DNA of 19,836 nucleotides from Lachnospiraceae bacterium (GCA_009774655.1 VSOD01000022.1:1-19836); one strand, 5' to 3'. Counted from the first letter of the stretch, positions 1 to 8,613 are shown. Made by a program: numbers and translations. Notes: generated by a model from the letters alone, not told the origin.

Positions 1-309
1 CAGGAAACAGGATACATAAGTCCCCTGCCAGTCCCGGTAAAAAGTCATATTCTGCTGCCACGCTGTCCGGATCGACTGCCACACGGAGCCGGTCGCCAGC
101 CAGGTATCATGTACCGCCCTGCCGTAATCATAATCGTCCGCACACATCACGTTATATCTGCCCAGCAAAAGCAGCGGCAGCAAAGATACCGCCAGCAGGA
201 TCCCGGCATATATCGCCATTCTTTTCATCGGTATCCGTTCTATATGCTCTGTCAGCGCCCTGCCGGCTCCGGCGCTTTGACGCTGTAATTTTTCCAACAC
301 TTTATTCAT
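1..309 (-). CDS. DUF6056-like polytopic membrane protein, N-terminal 103 residues only
   Basis: The frame opens with ATG at 309 and stays open to the first base of the window, so the gene is cut by the contig edge. The visible 103 residues have a basic cytoplasmic start, a hydrophobic segment at about residues 31-49 (IYAGILLAVSLLPLLLLG), then an extracytoplasmic stretch with CADDYDYG, a WQ-rich stretch and WQGTY. This ADDY...WQGTY pattern is typical of the DUF6056 family, large multi-pass proteins found in Firmicutes glycan loci and resembling GT-C transferases. The Asp pair after the first membrane segment recalls the catalytic Asp of GT-C enzymes. The role (lipid-linked sugar transfer or polymerisation) is inference. 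It starts 35 bases after the GT11 stop and is the last visible gene of the operon. Its ribosome binding site is weak, so the exact start is less sure than the frame. Confidence 0.65.
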   Translation of the reverse strand, partial: MNKVLEKLQRQSAGAGRALTEHIERIPMKRMAIYAGILLAVSLLPLLLLGRYNVMCADDYDYGRAVHDTWLATGSVWQSIRTAWQQNMTFYRDWQGTYVSCFL

Positions 310-344
310 CTGTCTTTGTGCCTGCTTTCTTCACAATCCTCATC

Positions 345-1382
345 TCACCCCCGCGCCGGGAGGAGCTTACGCACCCGCCGCATCACGCCACGCGCGATCT
401 TGCCTGCGTATGCCTTCTTATAGATATACTGCCCGTGCAGTTCCATCAACTTGAGCCGCAGCCCCGCCGGCCGCACATTCACGGCCGCATACTTCTTCGA
501 CGTCTTCTTATAGGCGGCAAGCTCCTGCCTGCACGCTTCGGCCGTAAATACCCTGCCTTTCCGGTCCATATAATGCCAGCCCTCGTAGATATTCTGTTCC
601 GATGCCCAGTAACCGTCAGACACATTATGTCTGGCCCAGTACTTGGGCGCCAGGATATACTCCACCGTATCGCTCGTAAAAGCCGGAAAATAAGCAAACG
701 AAGAATTCGCCAGCAGCAGATATTTCGCATTTTTCAACACACTGTAGTCTTTTGCCAGATCAAAATTGTACGCCGGAATGCCGGGCAGCAGCTTCCCTGC
801 TTCCTTCACATCATTGGTGATGATCATAAACTCCATCGCCGGGTTGATCCTGCGCATCTGCTTCATACCCATAAGCCAGTATTTTTTCCGCAGAAAAAGC
901 TCCGGCGAACCCATATAGTCACTGCACCGCAGATGCAGGATGCACAGATTGTCCCTGCTGTATTCCTTACAGTCGTACTCCGGCCTGACTGCCAGCCACT
1001 TTTTGATCTCTTCTTTATGGGCAATAAAATAATCCTCGGCCTGCAGGTTCCCGTAGAGCAGCGTATCGTCCTCCACCGCAAACAGCGCCTGATCGGTATC
1101 CGTGACATAGACGCCATGCGTCAGGTCGTGTCTGGAATTGCCCGCAAAAAGTCTCGTCTCCTTCTCCCGAAAGACTTTCTGATAATCTTCCTTCTTCGAA
1201 GGGACGCCCATATCCAGATCCATAAAGTACAGCCCGCAGTCACTGTGCATGTTATTGGCAAAATGCTCCGGATCCAGCACGCTGAATGCATACCCTTTAT
1301 CCTGCGCAATGCATCTGGTCGTAATATAGAAGAACAGCTGATTGCCCAGCCCGAAGCCTTCCTGTGTCTCAATTCCTAACAT
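345..1382 (-). CDS. Divergent GT11-like (alpha-1,2-fucosyltransferase family) glycosyltransferase
   Basis: The product is 345 residues from the ATG at 1382. The frame opens upstream at 1418, but that ATG lies in a small hairpin, while the 1382 ATG has TGGAG about eight bases upstream and places the family motif at the N-terminus as usual. Visible GT11 signatures are GFGLGNQLFFY (about 9-19; family GGLGNQxFQYA), HLRCSDY (150-156; family HxRRxDY, GDP-sugar binding) and NSSFAYFPAF (226-235; family NSSFSWWAA). The second Arg of HxRRxDY is Cys and the Trp pair is replaced, so the donor or acceptor may differ from ordinary fucosyltransferases. It is a cytoplasmic enzyme expected to add a deoxyhexose to the repeat unit. 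It lies between the ABC flippase and the DUF6056 protein. GT11-like fold is fairly sure; the sugar is not. Confidence 0.75.
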   Translation of the reverse strand: MLGIETQEGFGLGNQLFFYITTRCIAQDKGYAFSVLDPEHFANNMHSDCGLYFMDLDMGVPSKKEDYQKVFREKETRLFAGNSRHDLTHGVYVTDTDQALFAVEDDTLLYGNLQAEDYFIAHKEEIKKWLAVRPEYDCKEYSRDNLCILHLRCSDYMGSPELFLRKKYWLMGMKQMRRINPAMEFMIITNDVKEAGKLLPGIPAYNFDLAKDYSVLKNAKYLLLANSSFAYFPAFTSDTVEYILAPKYWARHNVSDGYWASEQNIYEGWHYMDRKGRVFTAEACRQELAAYKKTSKKYAAVNVRPAGLRLKLMELHGQYIYKKAYAGKIARGVMRRVRKLLPARG

Positions 1383-1404
1383 CCTGATTCTCCATTCATC
1401 CTCA

Positions 1405-1425
1405 GCCCGGATGCGCAAACCGGGC
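1405..1425 (-). other. Short hairpin between the ABC gene and the GT11 gene
   Basis: A perfect 6-bp inverted repeat (GCCCGG / CCGGGC) with a 9-base loop sits in the gap after the flippase stop and about 23 bases before the preferred GT11 start. There is no U-run, so it is not a standard terminator. It could act as an mRNA stability or translation element, or be chance. Its loop contains the upstream in-frame ATG, which argues against that ATG as the start. Confidence 0.35.
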
Positions 1426-1453
1426 CTCTAAGCAGCACCCGCCTGCACCTGCG

Positions 1454-3256
1454 TCACTGTAATTTCGTCTCCACGATCTTCTCACCGTCCACTTTGTAGA
1501 TCACATCACACTTGGCGATGGTATTGAGGCGGTGGGCGATGATCACCATCGTCTTCCTGCCGTGGAAATTGTTGATCGCATCCATGACCGCCTTCTCCGT
1601 ATCGTTGTCCAGCGCCGAGGTGGCCTCGTCAAACACCAGGATCTCCGGATTGTGGTAAAGCGCCCTGGCGATGCCCAGACGCTGCCGCTGTCCGCCGGAT
1701 ATTCTGACACCCCTGTCACCTATGGTCGTATCCAGCCCTTCCGGCAGTTCCTCCACGAATTCCTTCAGCTGCGCCTCCTCCAGCACCTCCCAGATCCGCC
1801 GGTCGTCTATCTTGTCCGCATCTATACCGAAGGCGATATTGTCCCGGATGGACTCGTCGATCAGATAGATGGACTGCGGAATATAGCCGATCTTTGAAAG
1901 CCAGTCCGCATAATTATCGAAAATATTCACCCCGTCGCAGGTGATCGTCCCCGCCTGCACCCGCAAAAGCCCCAGCAGAATATCCACAACCGTCGATTTC
2001 CCGGCGCCGGAAGGACCCATGATGCCCACCGACTGGCCTTTTTTTACTTCCATATGAGCGTCGGTAAAAATATTCTTCTCCGTATTCGGATAGGCGTAGG
2101 TGATATGATCCAGCACGATCTTATCCTGCAGATGCGTCCTGACCTCCTGCGTCTGCGCCCCTCCTCCTCTGGCCAGCCCGGTCACGCTGCCGTTTACGTC
2201 CATCTTCATATTTGCCGTCAGATTTTCATACAGATAATCCAGACAGGGCTGGGAATAGGCGATCTCCGACAGATACGTATTGATCCGGTTCGTCCCCGGC
2301 ATCACCCGGATTCCTGCCACCGCAAAGGCCGACAGCTGAGGAATCAGCACCGTGATATTGCCGCCCCGCAGCATATACAGCATGATAAACAGAAGCATCG
2401 ACGCCATAAAGATCGTCTCGATCAGAAGCCGCGGCAGATTGTTGAACACCGCGTAATTTCTGGCCACATCCGCGCCGATGGCGCCGCTCTCATAATAATT
2501 GCGCACGAAAAATTCTTCCCTGTGCAGCACCTTGACATCTTTTAACCCGTAGATAGACTGAATCCTCCACTTGGCGATCCGGGACTGGATCTGCTGATTC
2601 TTATGCCCGATAGCGTTGAGCCTGGGCTTTAACACCTTCGTGATCATCAGTGTCATCCCCAGGAAAATACAGAAGATAAAAAGCGACATGACCGGACTCA
2701 CCACCACCAGCACGATACAGAGGAAACCTGCCACCACGATCTCCGTCACCATCTGGATCATCACCAGGATCAGCTGAAATGCGTTGGGGATATCGCTGTC
2801 CGTCAGCCGGAATACCGTAGGGATGTCCGCCCCCAGATATTCCTCGTATGGCCTGTTCAGAAATTCCCGCATCACGCGGCTGATCATGCGGTTGCGGTTG
2901 CGCGTAACGAAGGTATTCTGCACATAGGTCTGAAACAGCAGGTACGCATTCTTGACCACATACAATGCGATCAGTGCGCCCAGCATAAGGATGATAAGCT
3001 GTCTGCTCGTCTCAATATGCAGCGCCTTCGTCACCTTACCCACCAGTTCATTCTCCATAAGCTGTTCCGGATCCATGATCGCCTGCACCACCGGCAGGAG
3101 CATAGACACCCCGACGGTCTCCAGCAGGCCGCCGATCAGGATCAGCAGCGCCAGACCCGCAATCTGTCTTTTCTGTTTTCTGTCGAAAAGATAGCTTACC
3201 TTTTGCAGCAGGGTAACTTTCTTTTCCTGATTTTCTTCTGATGTATGTTTCTTCAT
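1454..3256 (-). CDS. ABC transporter, fused membrane and ATPase domains; PglK-like lipid-linked glycan flippase
   Basis: A 600-residue half-transporter. The N-terminal ABC type 1 membrane domain (about 30-325) has hydrophobic segments near 31-60, 86-108, 160-206 and 277-320. The nucleotide-binding domain (about 378-595) shows Walker A GPSGAGKST (414-422), Q-loop Gln461, signature ISGGQRQ (519-525), Walker B ILVFDEATSALD with Glu544, and H-loop His575. All catalytic residues are intact. Domain order and size match PglK/MsbA-type homodimeric exporters, and the glycosyltransferase setting suggests flipping of an undecaprenyl-linked oligosaccharide. It would take the place of a Wzx flippase, none of which is in the window. 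AAAGGG about ten bases before the ATG supports the start. The residue 355-375 linker is Gly/Gln-rich. Substrate is inferred from context only. Confidence 0.9.
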   Translation of the reverse strand: MKKHTSEENQEKKVTLLQKVSYLFDRKQKRQIAGLALLILIGGLLETVGVSMLLPVVQAIMDPEQLMENELVGKVTKALHIETSRQLIILMLGALIALYVVKNAYLLFQTYVQNTFVTRNRNRMISRVMREFLNRPYEEYLGADIPTVFRLTDSDIPNAFQLILVMIQMVTEIVVAGFLCIVLVVVSPVMSLFIFCIFLGMTLMITKVLKPRLNAIGHKNQQIQSRIAKWRIQSIYGLKDVKVLHREEFFVRNYYESGAIGADVARNYAVFNNLPRLLIETIFMASMLLFIMLYMLRGGNITVLIPQLSAFAVAGIRVMPGTNRINTYLSEIAYSQPCLDYLYENLTANMKMDVNGSVTGLARGGGAQTQEVRTHLQDKIVLDHITYAYPNTEKNIFTDAHMEVKKGQSVGIMGPSGAGKSTVVDILLGLLRVQAGTITCDGVNIFDNYADWLSKIGYIPQSIYLIDESIRDNIAFGIDADKIDDRRIWEVLEEAQLKEFVEELPEGLDTTIGDRGVRISGGQRQRLGIARALYHNPEILVFDEATSALDNDTEKAVMDAINNFHGRKTMVIIAHRLNTIAKCDVIYKVDGEKIVETKLQ

Positions 3257-3317
3257 GAAATCGAGTCCCTTTCATAATGCAGGGTATCTCCCCTGCGCAT
3301 CCTGTCCGTGCACGTCG

Positions 3318-4271
3318 TCAACCTACCGTGACTTTCTGCATATCCGCCCGGTAGAAATCCTCACAGTCCCACCCGTTCAGCCACCGGTCCGGCGCCAGCA
3401 CTGTCTTGTGCGGATTTTTATTCAGATAGGAAGCCCACCAGCTGAAACTGCTGTTGGCCAGTATGTTATGCCTGCATCTGCTCATCAGCAGGAATTCCGC
3501 GTAGTCCCTTCCCATACCGCTGTCCGGAACATCCGTCAGCGCCACAGGCTCTATCTGTCCTCTGTCAGCCCACTCTCCGGCCCACTGTTTATCGTTGGTA
3601 AAAAGATAAAAGACACAGCCCGGGTGCATCTTTTGCATCCGCGCCATAGCCGCCCGGTAATAGTCTTCCGTGCAGATGCCGCCAAAAAGCGCCTGATTCT
3701 CCGGCAAAAGATAATCCCCCCTGCGGATATGCACGCTCACCGACTCCGTGGCCGCTGTCTGCTCCAGCCACCGGGCCAGCGTCCTGCCACCCGCATCATG
3801 GGCTGCTTTGTAAGGCGTAGACGTGCTCCGGCTCCCATCAATGCCGCAGGCTTTCGCCTCAGCCGCAAGAAGCCTGTCCGGATCCAGCGTATCCTTCACC
3901 TGCCCGGTCACTGTCTGAAAATACTTCTCCGTCTGCCAGTACCCTTCCAGATAAATATCATCCCAGGTCAAAACCGCAGGCTTATATCTTTTATCTTCCT
4001 CGAAATAAGCCTTCTTCTTCCTGCCGCACAGCTTCCGCCGTATTTTATGCCGAAGCTGCGGCGAACAGTCCAGCATCGCTTCCAGCTCCGGTCTGGAGGC
4101 CCGCTCATATGTGATGCCAAAAGCGCCGAGCGCAGGCTCTCTCTGTCTGTCTTCCTCGAATCCCGACACGTCGTCGATCTTCACTGTCCGGCCCTGGCTT
4201 TTAAGTTGTAAATATAAGGCATACTGGAACATCTGATTGCCCAGACCGCCTGCAAGCTGTATTATGACCAT
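3318..4271 (-). CDS. GT11 family alpha-1,2-fucosyltransferase-like glycosyltransferase
   Basis: A 317-residue protein with canonical GT11 motifs: GGLGNQMFQYA (8-18), HIRRGDY (181-187) and LANSSFSWWASYLN (271-284), preceded by the usual DYAEFLLMSRCRHNIL stretch. These define the family of bacterial alpha-1,2-fucosyltransferases (FutC, WbsJ, WbiQ types), which transfer L-fucose from GDP-fucose, commonly to galactose. It is slightly longer than many relatives (about 290-300 residues), with extra sequence around 138-172. All key residues are intact, unlike the second GT11 downstream. The start coincides with the conserved N-terminal strand; the ribosome binding site is modest (GGGATCAGAGGA directly upstream). 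No GDP-fucose synthesis genes are in the window, so the donor must come from elsewhere. GT11 membership is secure; linkage and acceptor are inferred. Confidence 0.88.
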   Translation of the reverse strand: MVIIQLAGGLGNQMFQYALYLQLKSQGRTVKIDDVSGFEEDRQREPALGAFGITYERASRPELEAMLDCSPQLRHKIRRKLCGRKKKAYFEEDKRYKPAVLTWDDIYLEGYWQTEKYFQTVTGQVKDTLDPDRLLAAEAKACGIDGSRSTSTPYKAAHDAGGRTLARWLEQTAATESVSVHIRRGDYLLPENQALFGGICTEDYYRAAMARMQKMHPGCVFYLFTNDKQWAGEWADRGQIEPVALTDVPDSGMGRDYAEFLLMSRCRHNILANSSFSWWASYLNKNPHKTVLAPDRWLNGWDCEDFYRADMQKVTVG

Positions 4272-4338
4272 TCCTCTGATCCCAATTCAAAAACATCTGT
4301 TATGAAAACATTTGTAATTTAGCATTCGTCCTGTCGCG

Positions 4339-5424
4339 TCACCGCCCGATATGCAGCATCTTCCTGACCTTCACCTTCAAGGGAATGATCAGCTGTTCTT
4401 CTATATGGATCCTGCGGCTGTAGCGCTTCGGAGATTTCAGAAACAGGCGCATCTTCCTGCCGTCTCTCGGATCCGCTGCCGGACAGCCAAAGGCCGCATC
4501 GTAGTGTTCCTGATTCTCTATTATAACTTTCGTTATTTTATTTAAATACGTTTCTTTGTCAGCCCTCCCCGACTTCTCCATCTGGTCATAGAAGAGCAGC
4601 AGCCTTTTATAAAAAAAATAATCATGAATATCTGCGAGATCCTGCCTTCCCAGTCCCTTGAGAAACGCCGTCTTCTCATAATAAGCCGGAATCTGGTCCG
4701 TAAAGGTGCGCGGATTGATCTGTGTATTCATGATGCTTCCCTCTCTGTCTATTATATAGTTATAACAGGCCGTGTCAAGGTAAATACAGCATTCCGCCCG
4801 GGCAAGGGCCATCGTGGCAAACATGATATCTTCATACCATTTCCCCACCGGAAAAGCGATACCCGTAAGGATCTCCTTCTTATATAGTTTATTCCACGCC
4901 GCATTCTGGATCGCATACTCCTTCGTCTCCTGCACATAATACTGCAGCGCTTCCTGCCCCTGAAACAGCACCGCCCGGTCTACCGAGGCATCCTCCGTAT
5001 GCGTCTTATACACCTGCCGGTATCTGCAGATGGCCAGATCCGCCCCCTGCTCCTGCAGCGCTCCAAGCATTTTCTCATACATATCCGGGTCGATCCAGTC
5101 GTCCCCGTCCACGAAGCCGATATAGCTGCCCTTCGCAATGGCGATCCCTCTGTTTCTGGCCTCCGCCGGGCCGCCGTTTTCCTTATGAATGACCTGCACC
5201 CGGCTGTCTTTTGCTGCCAGACGGTCACAGATAACACCTGTATCATCGGTAGAGCCGTCGTCCACCACGATGATTTCCAGATTGCGGTAAGTCTGGGCAC
5301 AGACAGAGCCCACGCCCCGCTCAATATAAGCGGCGATATTGTAAGCCGTCACGATCACCGAGATCAGATCCTTCTGCGCCTCTTCCCTTATTCCGGCCGG
5401 CCGGTAGTGTTCCAATATTTTCAT
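4339..5424 (-). CDS. GT2 family glycosyltransferase (GT-A fold)
   Basis: A 361-residue inverting-type glycosyltransferase. The nucleotide-binding N-terminus LISVIVTAYN (20-29), VVDDGSTDDTG (53-63), NGGPAEARNRGI (83-94) and the metal-binding FVDGDDWID (104-112) are typical GT2 signatures. AWNKLYKKEIL (176-186) and WYEDIMF (196-202), the latter with the likely acidic base, complete the common Firmicutes capsule GT2 pattern. There is no strong membrane segment; the C-terminal 60 residues are basic (KSPKRYSRR), suggesting peripheral membrane contact. It transfers a sugar from a nucleotide donor to the lipid-linked repeat unit. It lies 79 bases after the AsnB stop and 67 bases before the GT11 start, in a continuous operon. 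The sugar transferred cannot be read from sequence. Confidence 0.9.
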   Translation of the reverse strand: MKILEHYRPAGIREEAQKDLISVIVTAYNIAAYIERGVGSVCAQTYRNLEIIVVDDGSTDDTGVICDRLAAKDSRVQVIHKENGGPAEARNRGIAIAKGSYIGFVDGDDWIDPDMYEKMLGALQEQGADLAICRYRQVYKTHTEDASVDRAVLFQGQEALQYYVQETKEYAIQNAAWNKLYKKEILTGIAFPVGKWYEDIMFATMALARAECCIYLDTACYNYIIDREGSIMNTQINPRTFTDQIPAYYEKTAFLKGLGRQDLADIHDYFFYKRLLLFYDQMEKSGRADKETYLNKITKVIIENQEHYDAAFGCPAADPRDGRKMRLFLKSPKRYSRRIHIEEQLIIPLKVKVRKMLHIGR

Positions 5425-5481
5425 CTGTTTCTTTTCCCTTTACGCTTTCTCTGATATCAAATGACGTTACTTCCCGTAGCT

Positions 5482-5495
5482 GCCTGTGCTCAGGC
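5482..5495 (-). other. Small hairpin in the gap between AsnB and GT2
   Basis: The sequence forms GCCTG-AGCA-CAGGC (5-bp stem, 4-base loop) nine bases after the AsnB stop codon. No U-run follows, so it is not a classical terminator. Possibly an mRNA processing or stability hairpin, or chance. Confidence 0.25.
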
Positions 5496-5503
5496 TGTAC
5501 GTT

Positions 5504-7399
5504 CTAAAGCACTTCCTGTGTCAGATGCAGACGCATCCACTCCTGGAACATCAGCACATACCAGATCTGTACCCGCCAGATTCCCCGCTCCACATAGTCT
5601 TCCCACATCCTGCGGACCGCATCCGCATTCAGAATCCCCTGCCGCTCCAGCGCTGCCCGCTCAAGCAGACTCTCCGCCCATGCCCGCAGCGCCGGCTCCA
5701 GCAGCCACTTCTGCAGCGGGATGCTGAATCCCTTTTTTGGCCGTTCCATCAACTCTGCCGGCACGTACCTGTATAAAATATCACGCAAAACCTTTTTCGT
5801 AACGCCGTCCTGCCGTCTGTAAGACAACGGCAGCCTCCAGGCAAACTCCACCACATCCTTATCCAGCATCGGCACCCGCGTCTCCAGAGAGACCGCCATG
5901 GCCGTCCTGTCCACTTTGTTCAGGATATCGTCGGGATGGTACATCTGCAGATCCATCAACATCAGATTGTGCTGCGGACAGGAGAGCACGCCGGACGGAT
6001 AAGTATCCATCACCGTCGGACAGGCGTCCGTTACAGCCTCCGGCCGCACAAGCTCAAGTCCCTCTCCGATCTGCGACCGCAGATACATGTCTTCTATCCC
6101 GGCTGCCCCCAGCAGTCTGGCTCTCACTGCCCCCGGGCCGCTGCGATACCTGTCCATACTGCCAAGACAGGCGCCGGCCGCCCTGCGCGCCACCGTCGGG
6201 ATCCATCTGATCCTGTTCCAGCTCCGCGCCAGAGAGCCGTAAGTATTGTACCCGCAGAACAACTCATCCCCGCCGTCTCCACTCAGAGATACCGTCACGT
6301 GCTCCCGCGTCATTCTGCTCACCAGATAAGCAGGGATCTGCGAGGAATCCGCAAAAGGTTCCCCGAACATGCCCGCCAGATGCGGGATCACATCCCGGGC
6401 CTCCTTCTCCGTAATATACAGCTCCGTGTGATCCGTTCCCAGATGCGCCGCGATCTGCTTCGCCACATCGGCCTCATTGAACTTCTCATCCCACATGCCG
6501 ATCGTAAAGCTCTTCACCTTCCGCTCACTCAAGGACTGCATCAAAGCCACCACCGTGCTGCTGTCGATTCCCGCGGATAGAAAAGCCCCCACCGGCACAT
6601 CCGCCATCATCTGTCCGCGGATCGATTCCTTCAAGAGGTGTTCCAGCTCCCTGGACGCCTCCTCCTCACTTCCTTTAAAAAGCTGCGCCTGTCCCATCAG
6701 CGCCGTCTCGTACATGGACCAGTAAGTCTTTGTCTCATACTGCCGGAAGGGACAGCGGATCTTTAAGATCTTTCCCGGCTGCAGTTTCCAGATCTTCTCA
6801 TAGATCGAATAGGGGGCCGGAATATAACCGTACCGGAAATACTGCCGCAGGACCTCCGTATTTATTCCGTTGTCAAACCCGTCCAGAGCTGTGATGGAGT
6901 TTAAGTCCGAGGCAAATACAAACCGCTCTCCCCGCACAAAACCATAATATAATGGCTTCTCCCCCACCCGGTCACGGGCCAGTGATAACGACCGTTCTTT
7001 TTTATCATATACCGCTATGGCGAACATCCCTTTTGCCATGGCAAGTGTTTTCTCCAATCCATATGCAGAGACTGCCTCCAGAAGCACCTCCGTGTCAGAC
7101 GTGCCCCTGAAAGCAGCCACTCTTCGCTCTTCAAGCAGCCTTGCACGGATCCTCCCGTAATTATAGATTTCCCCGTTGTAGGCCATTGCATAACGTTCGT
7201 TATGTGAAACCATAGGCTGTGCCCCCGACGGTGTCAGATCCACAATGGAAAGGCGCCTGTGCCCGAGGACTACTTCCTTATCCTCCGATGCCCAGATCCC
7301 GGAAGCATCCGGCCCCCTGTGTAACATCCGTTCGTTCATCCGCTCTATATTACGCTTCCAATCCGCTCCCCAATTACAAAATCCGGCAATCCCGCACAT
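5504..7399 (-). CDS. asnB: Asparagine synthase-type glutamine amidotransferase (AsnB family), first of two
   Basis: A 631-residue two-domain enzyme. The start is the ATG at 7399, because class II glutamine amidotransferases use Cys2 as nucleophile after Met removal (MCGIAGF) and GGGAGAGGGTG lies just upstream; the longer frame from 7420 would bury this Cys. The N-terminal glutaminase shows HRGPDASG (27-34), RRLSIVDL (48-55), YNGEIYN (74-80) and GTSDTE (99-104). The ATP-binding synthetase domain has the PP-loop FLSAGIDSS (273-281) and SGDGGDELFCGYN further on. Known chemistry: glutamine-derived ammonia is joined to an adenylated carboxylate. In polysaccharide loci AsnB relatives such as WbpS amidate uronic acids, which fits this position between an SGNH protein and a GT2. 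True asparagine synthesis cannot be excluded. Confidence 0.88.
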   Translation of the reverse strand: MCGIAGFCNWGADWKRNIERMNERMLHRGPDASGIWASEDKEVVLGHRRLSIVDLTPSGAQPMVSHNERYAMAYNGEIYNYGRIRARLLEERRVAAFRGTSDTEVLLEAVSAYGLEKTLAMAKGMFAIAVYDKKERSLSLARDRVGEKPLYYGFVRGERFVFASDLNSITALDGFDNGINTEVLRQYFRYGYIPAPYSIYEKIWKLQPGKILKIRCPFRQYETKTYWSMYETALMGQAQLFKGSEEEASRELEHLLKESIRGQMMADVPVGAFLSAGIDSSTVVALMQSLSERKVKSFTIGMWDEKFNEADVAKQIAAHLGTDHTELYITEKEARDVIPHLAGMFGEPFADSSQIPAYLVSRMTREHVTVSLSGDGGDELFCGYNTYGSLARSWNRIRWIPTVARRAAGACLGSMDRYRSGPGAVRARLLGAAGIEDMYLRSQIGEGLELVRPEAVTDACPTVMDTYPSGVLSCPQHNLMLMDLQMYHPDDILNKVDRTAMAVSLETRVPMLDKDVVEFAWRLPLSYRRQDGVTKKVLRDILYRYVPAELMERPKKGFSIPLQKWLLEPALRAWAESLLERAALERQGILNADAVRRMWEDYVERGIWRVQIWYVLMFQEWMRLHLTQEVL

Positions 7400-7455
7400 A
7401 TATTCACCCTCTCCCGCCATAACGGCTCAGCCTTCGGCTTCCCCGCTGCAAAATC

Positions 7456-7491
7456 TGTCTGTTCCCGGTCTCCTGCCTGTTCCTCGTCTCC
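7456..7491. repeat. 18-bp direct repeat, two copies
   Basis: Two adjacent 18-base units, minus strand GGAGACGAGGAACAGGCA and GGAGACCGGGAACAGACA, agree at 15 of 18 positions. The unit is a multiple of three and lies in an open frame continuing past the stop of the SGNH gene, where it would encode GDEEQA/GDREQT. This looks like a former or alternative acidic C-terminal tail rather than a regulatory repeat. Confidence 0.5.
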
Positions 7492-7527
7492 CGCCTGACC
7501 GGTTTCTTCCTCAATCCATTCCGCACC

Positions 7528-8613
7528 TTACTCCACGATCTCCGCATATTCTCCCCGCGCGATCCTGTCCGCGATGGTCACCCGCGCCGTCTCCATCTCC
7601 GTTTTCCACCGGTCGTATGATTCCTCCCAGGACTGATACGCATCTTCTCCGCGTTTATCTGTAAAAGTATAGTGCTCCAGCAGATACTCCCGCAGAAAAT
7701 CCGTGCACTTCTCGGCCCCTACGGCATTGGTATGGCTGCCGTAATCCGCAAAATCCTCTTCAAAGACAATCCCGATCTCTTCATAATGATTGTTCATGTT
7801 CAGAAAACGGTAACCGCAGGCTGTCACGATCTCTTCCATATAATTATACATCTGCTGTTCTTCCAGAGATTCTCCGTAAGGCGAGACAATAAACAGTCCC
7901 TCTTTTCCCTCTTCCTGCAAAAAGGAGAGCAGATCCCGCAGGCACGCTTCCTGTTCCGGCGGGATGGCTCGCTGTCCCTCTGCGCCGCCGCAGTCCGGCA
8001 TGGGCTGCGGCCCCACCTCGTCCTTAAAGGTATAGCCCTTGTACGGATGGGCCTTTCGATATGCCATATTGGCCCACTCCGAAGGCAGGGCCAGCATCTT
8101 CCAGTTGGTGTGGTACTTCATGATATCCAGATAATAACTGAGCCTGCCCTCCTCATCCTCTTCCGGCACCAGCGCCTGGATCGTCCTTACACGCTGCAGT
8201 GAATAGCGCATGTTATCCGTCACGCCTCTGGTGTATGCCATATTTTCCCGCATCCCTTCGTCCTCTATGGTAAACATCCGCATCTCAAAAACATACAGCG
8301 AAGGCGACTGGCTCTTCTCCGTCTCCTCCACAAGATACTTCATGGCGGCCGGGCGCTGCACATTAGAAGACAGCGGATACATGGCGATCCCGGTCTCCCC
8401 CCACAGCTTCGGCGCCGCATAGTAGGGGAACACAGGACTTGATCCGATCATCACGATATCCAGCGAGTCTTTCTTCTCCGCATAAAATCCGGAAAAACGG
8501 TCCTTCACGTCGCCGTTCGTCCTTACCATATAAGATACCGGCACAAGCAGCAGCAGAAAGATTCCCACAAATCCCGCTATCTGCACAGCAATCCATAATT
8601 TACTCTGCTTCAT
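7528..8613 (-). CDS. Membrane-anchored SGNH/DltD-like protein, possible acyl-transfer partner
   Basis: The start is the ATG at 8613, preceded by GGAAGGAGAGG, not the upstream in-frame ATG at 8655. The start overlaps the end of the GT4 gene by 14 bases, so the two are translationally coupled. The product is 361 residues: a single signal anchor (about 7-30), then an extracytoplasmic SGNH-like domain with block I IGSSPVF (56-62; candidate nucleophile Ser59) and a C-terminal DYGSHTN (290-296) with the Asp and His of the triad; VGAEKCTDFL follows as in the family. This layout resembles DltD and other proteins that work with MBOAT acyltransferases on surface polymers. No MBOAT is next to it; it may use the one at 18687-19793 or one outside the window. 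Function is inferred; fold and topology are reasonably clear. Confidence 0.75.
   Translation of the reverse strand: MKQSKLWIAVQIAGFVGIFLLLLVPVSYMVRTNGDVKDRFSGFYAEKKDSLDIVMIGSSPVFPYYAAPKLWGETGIAMYPLSSNVQRPAAMKYLVEETEKSQSPSLYVFEMRMFTIEDEGMRENMAYTRGVTDNMRYSLQRVRTIQALVPEEDEEGRLSYYLDIMKYHTNWKMLALPSEWANMAYRKAHPYKGYTFKDEVGPQPMPDCGGAEGQRAIPPEQEACLRDLLSFLQEEGKEGLFIVSPYGESLEEQQMYNYMEEIVTACGYRFLNMNNHYEEIGIVFEEDFADYGSHTNAVGAEKCTDFLREYLLEHYTFTDKRGEDAYQSWEESYDRWKTEMETARVTIADRIARGEYAEIVE

Noticed and set aside
5425..5503. GT2 upstream hairpin as an intrinsic terminator
   Set aside because: Stem is only 5 bp with no U-run, and the genes on each side look like one operon.
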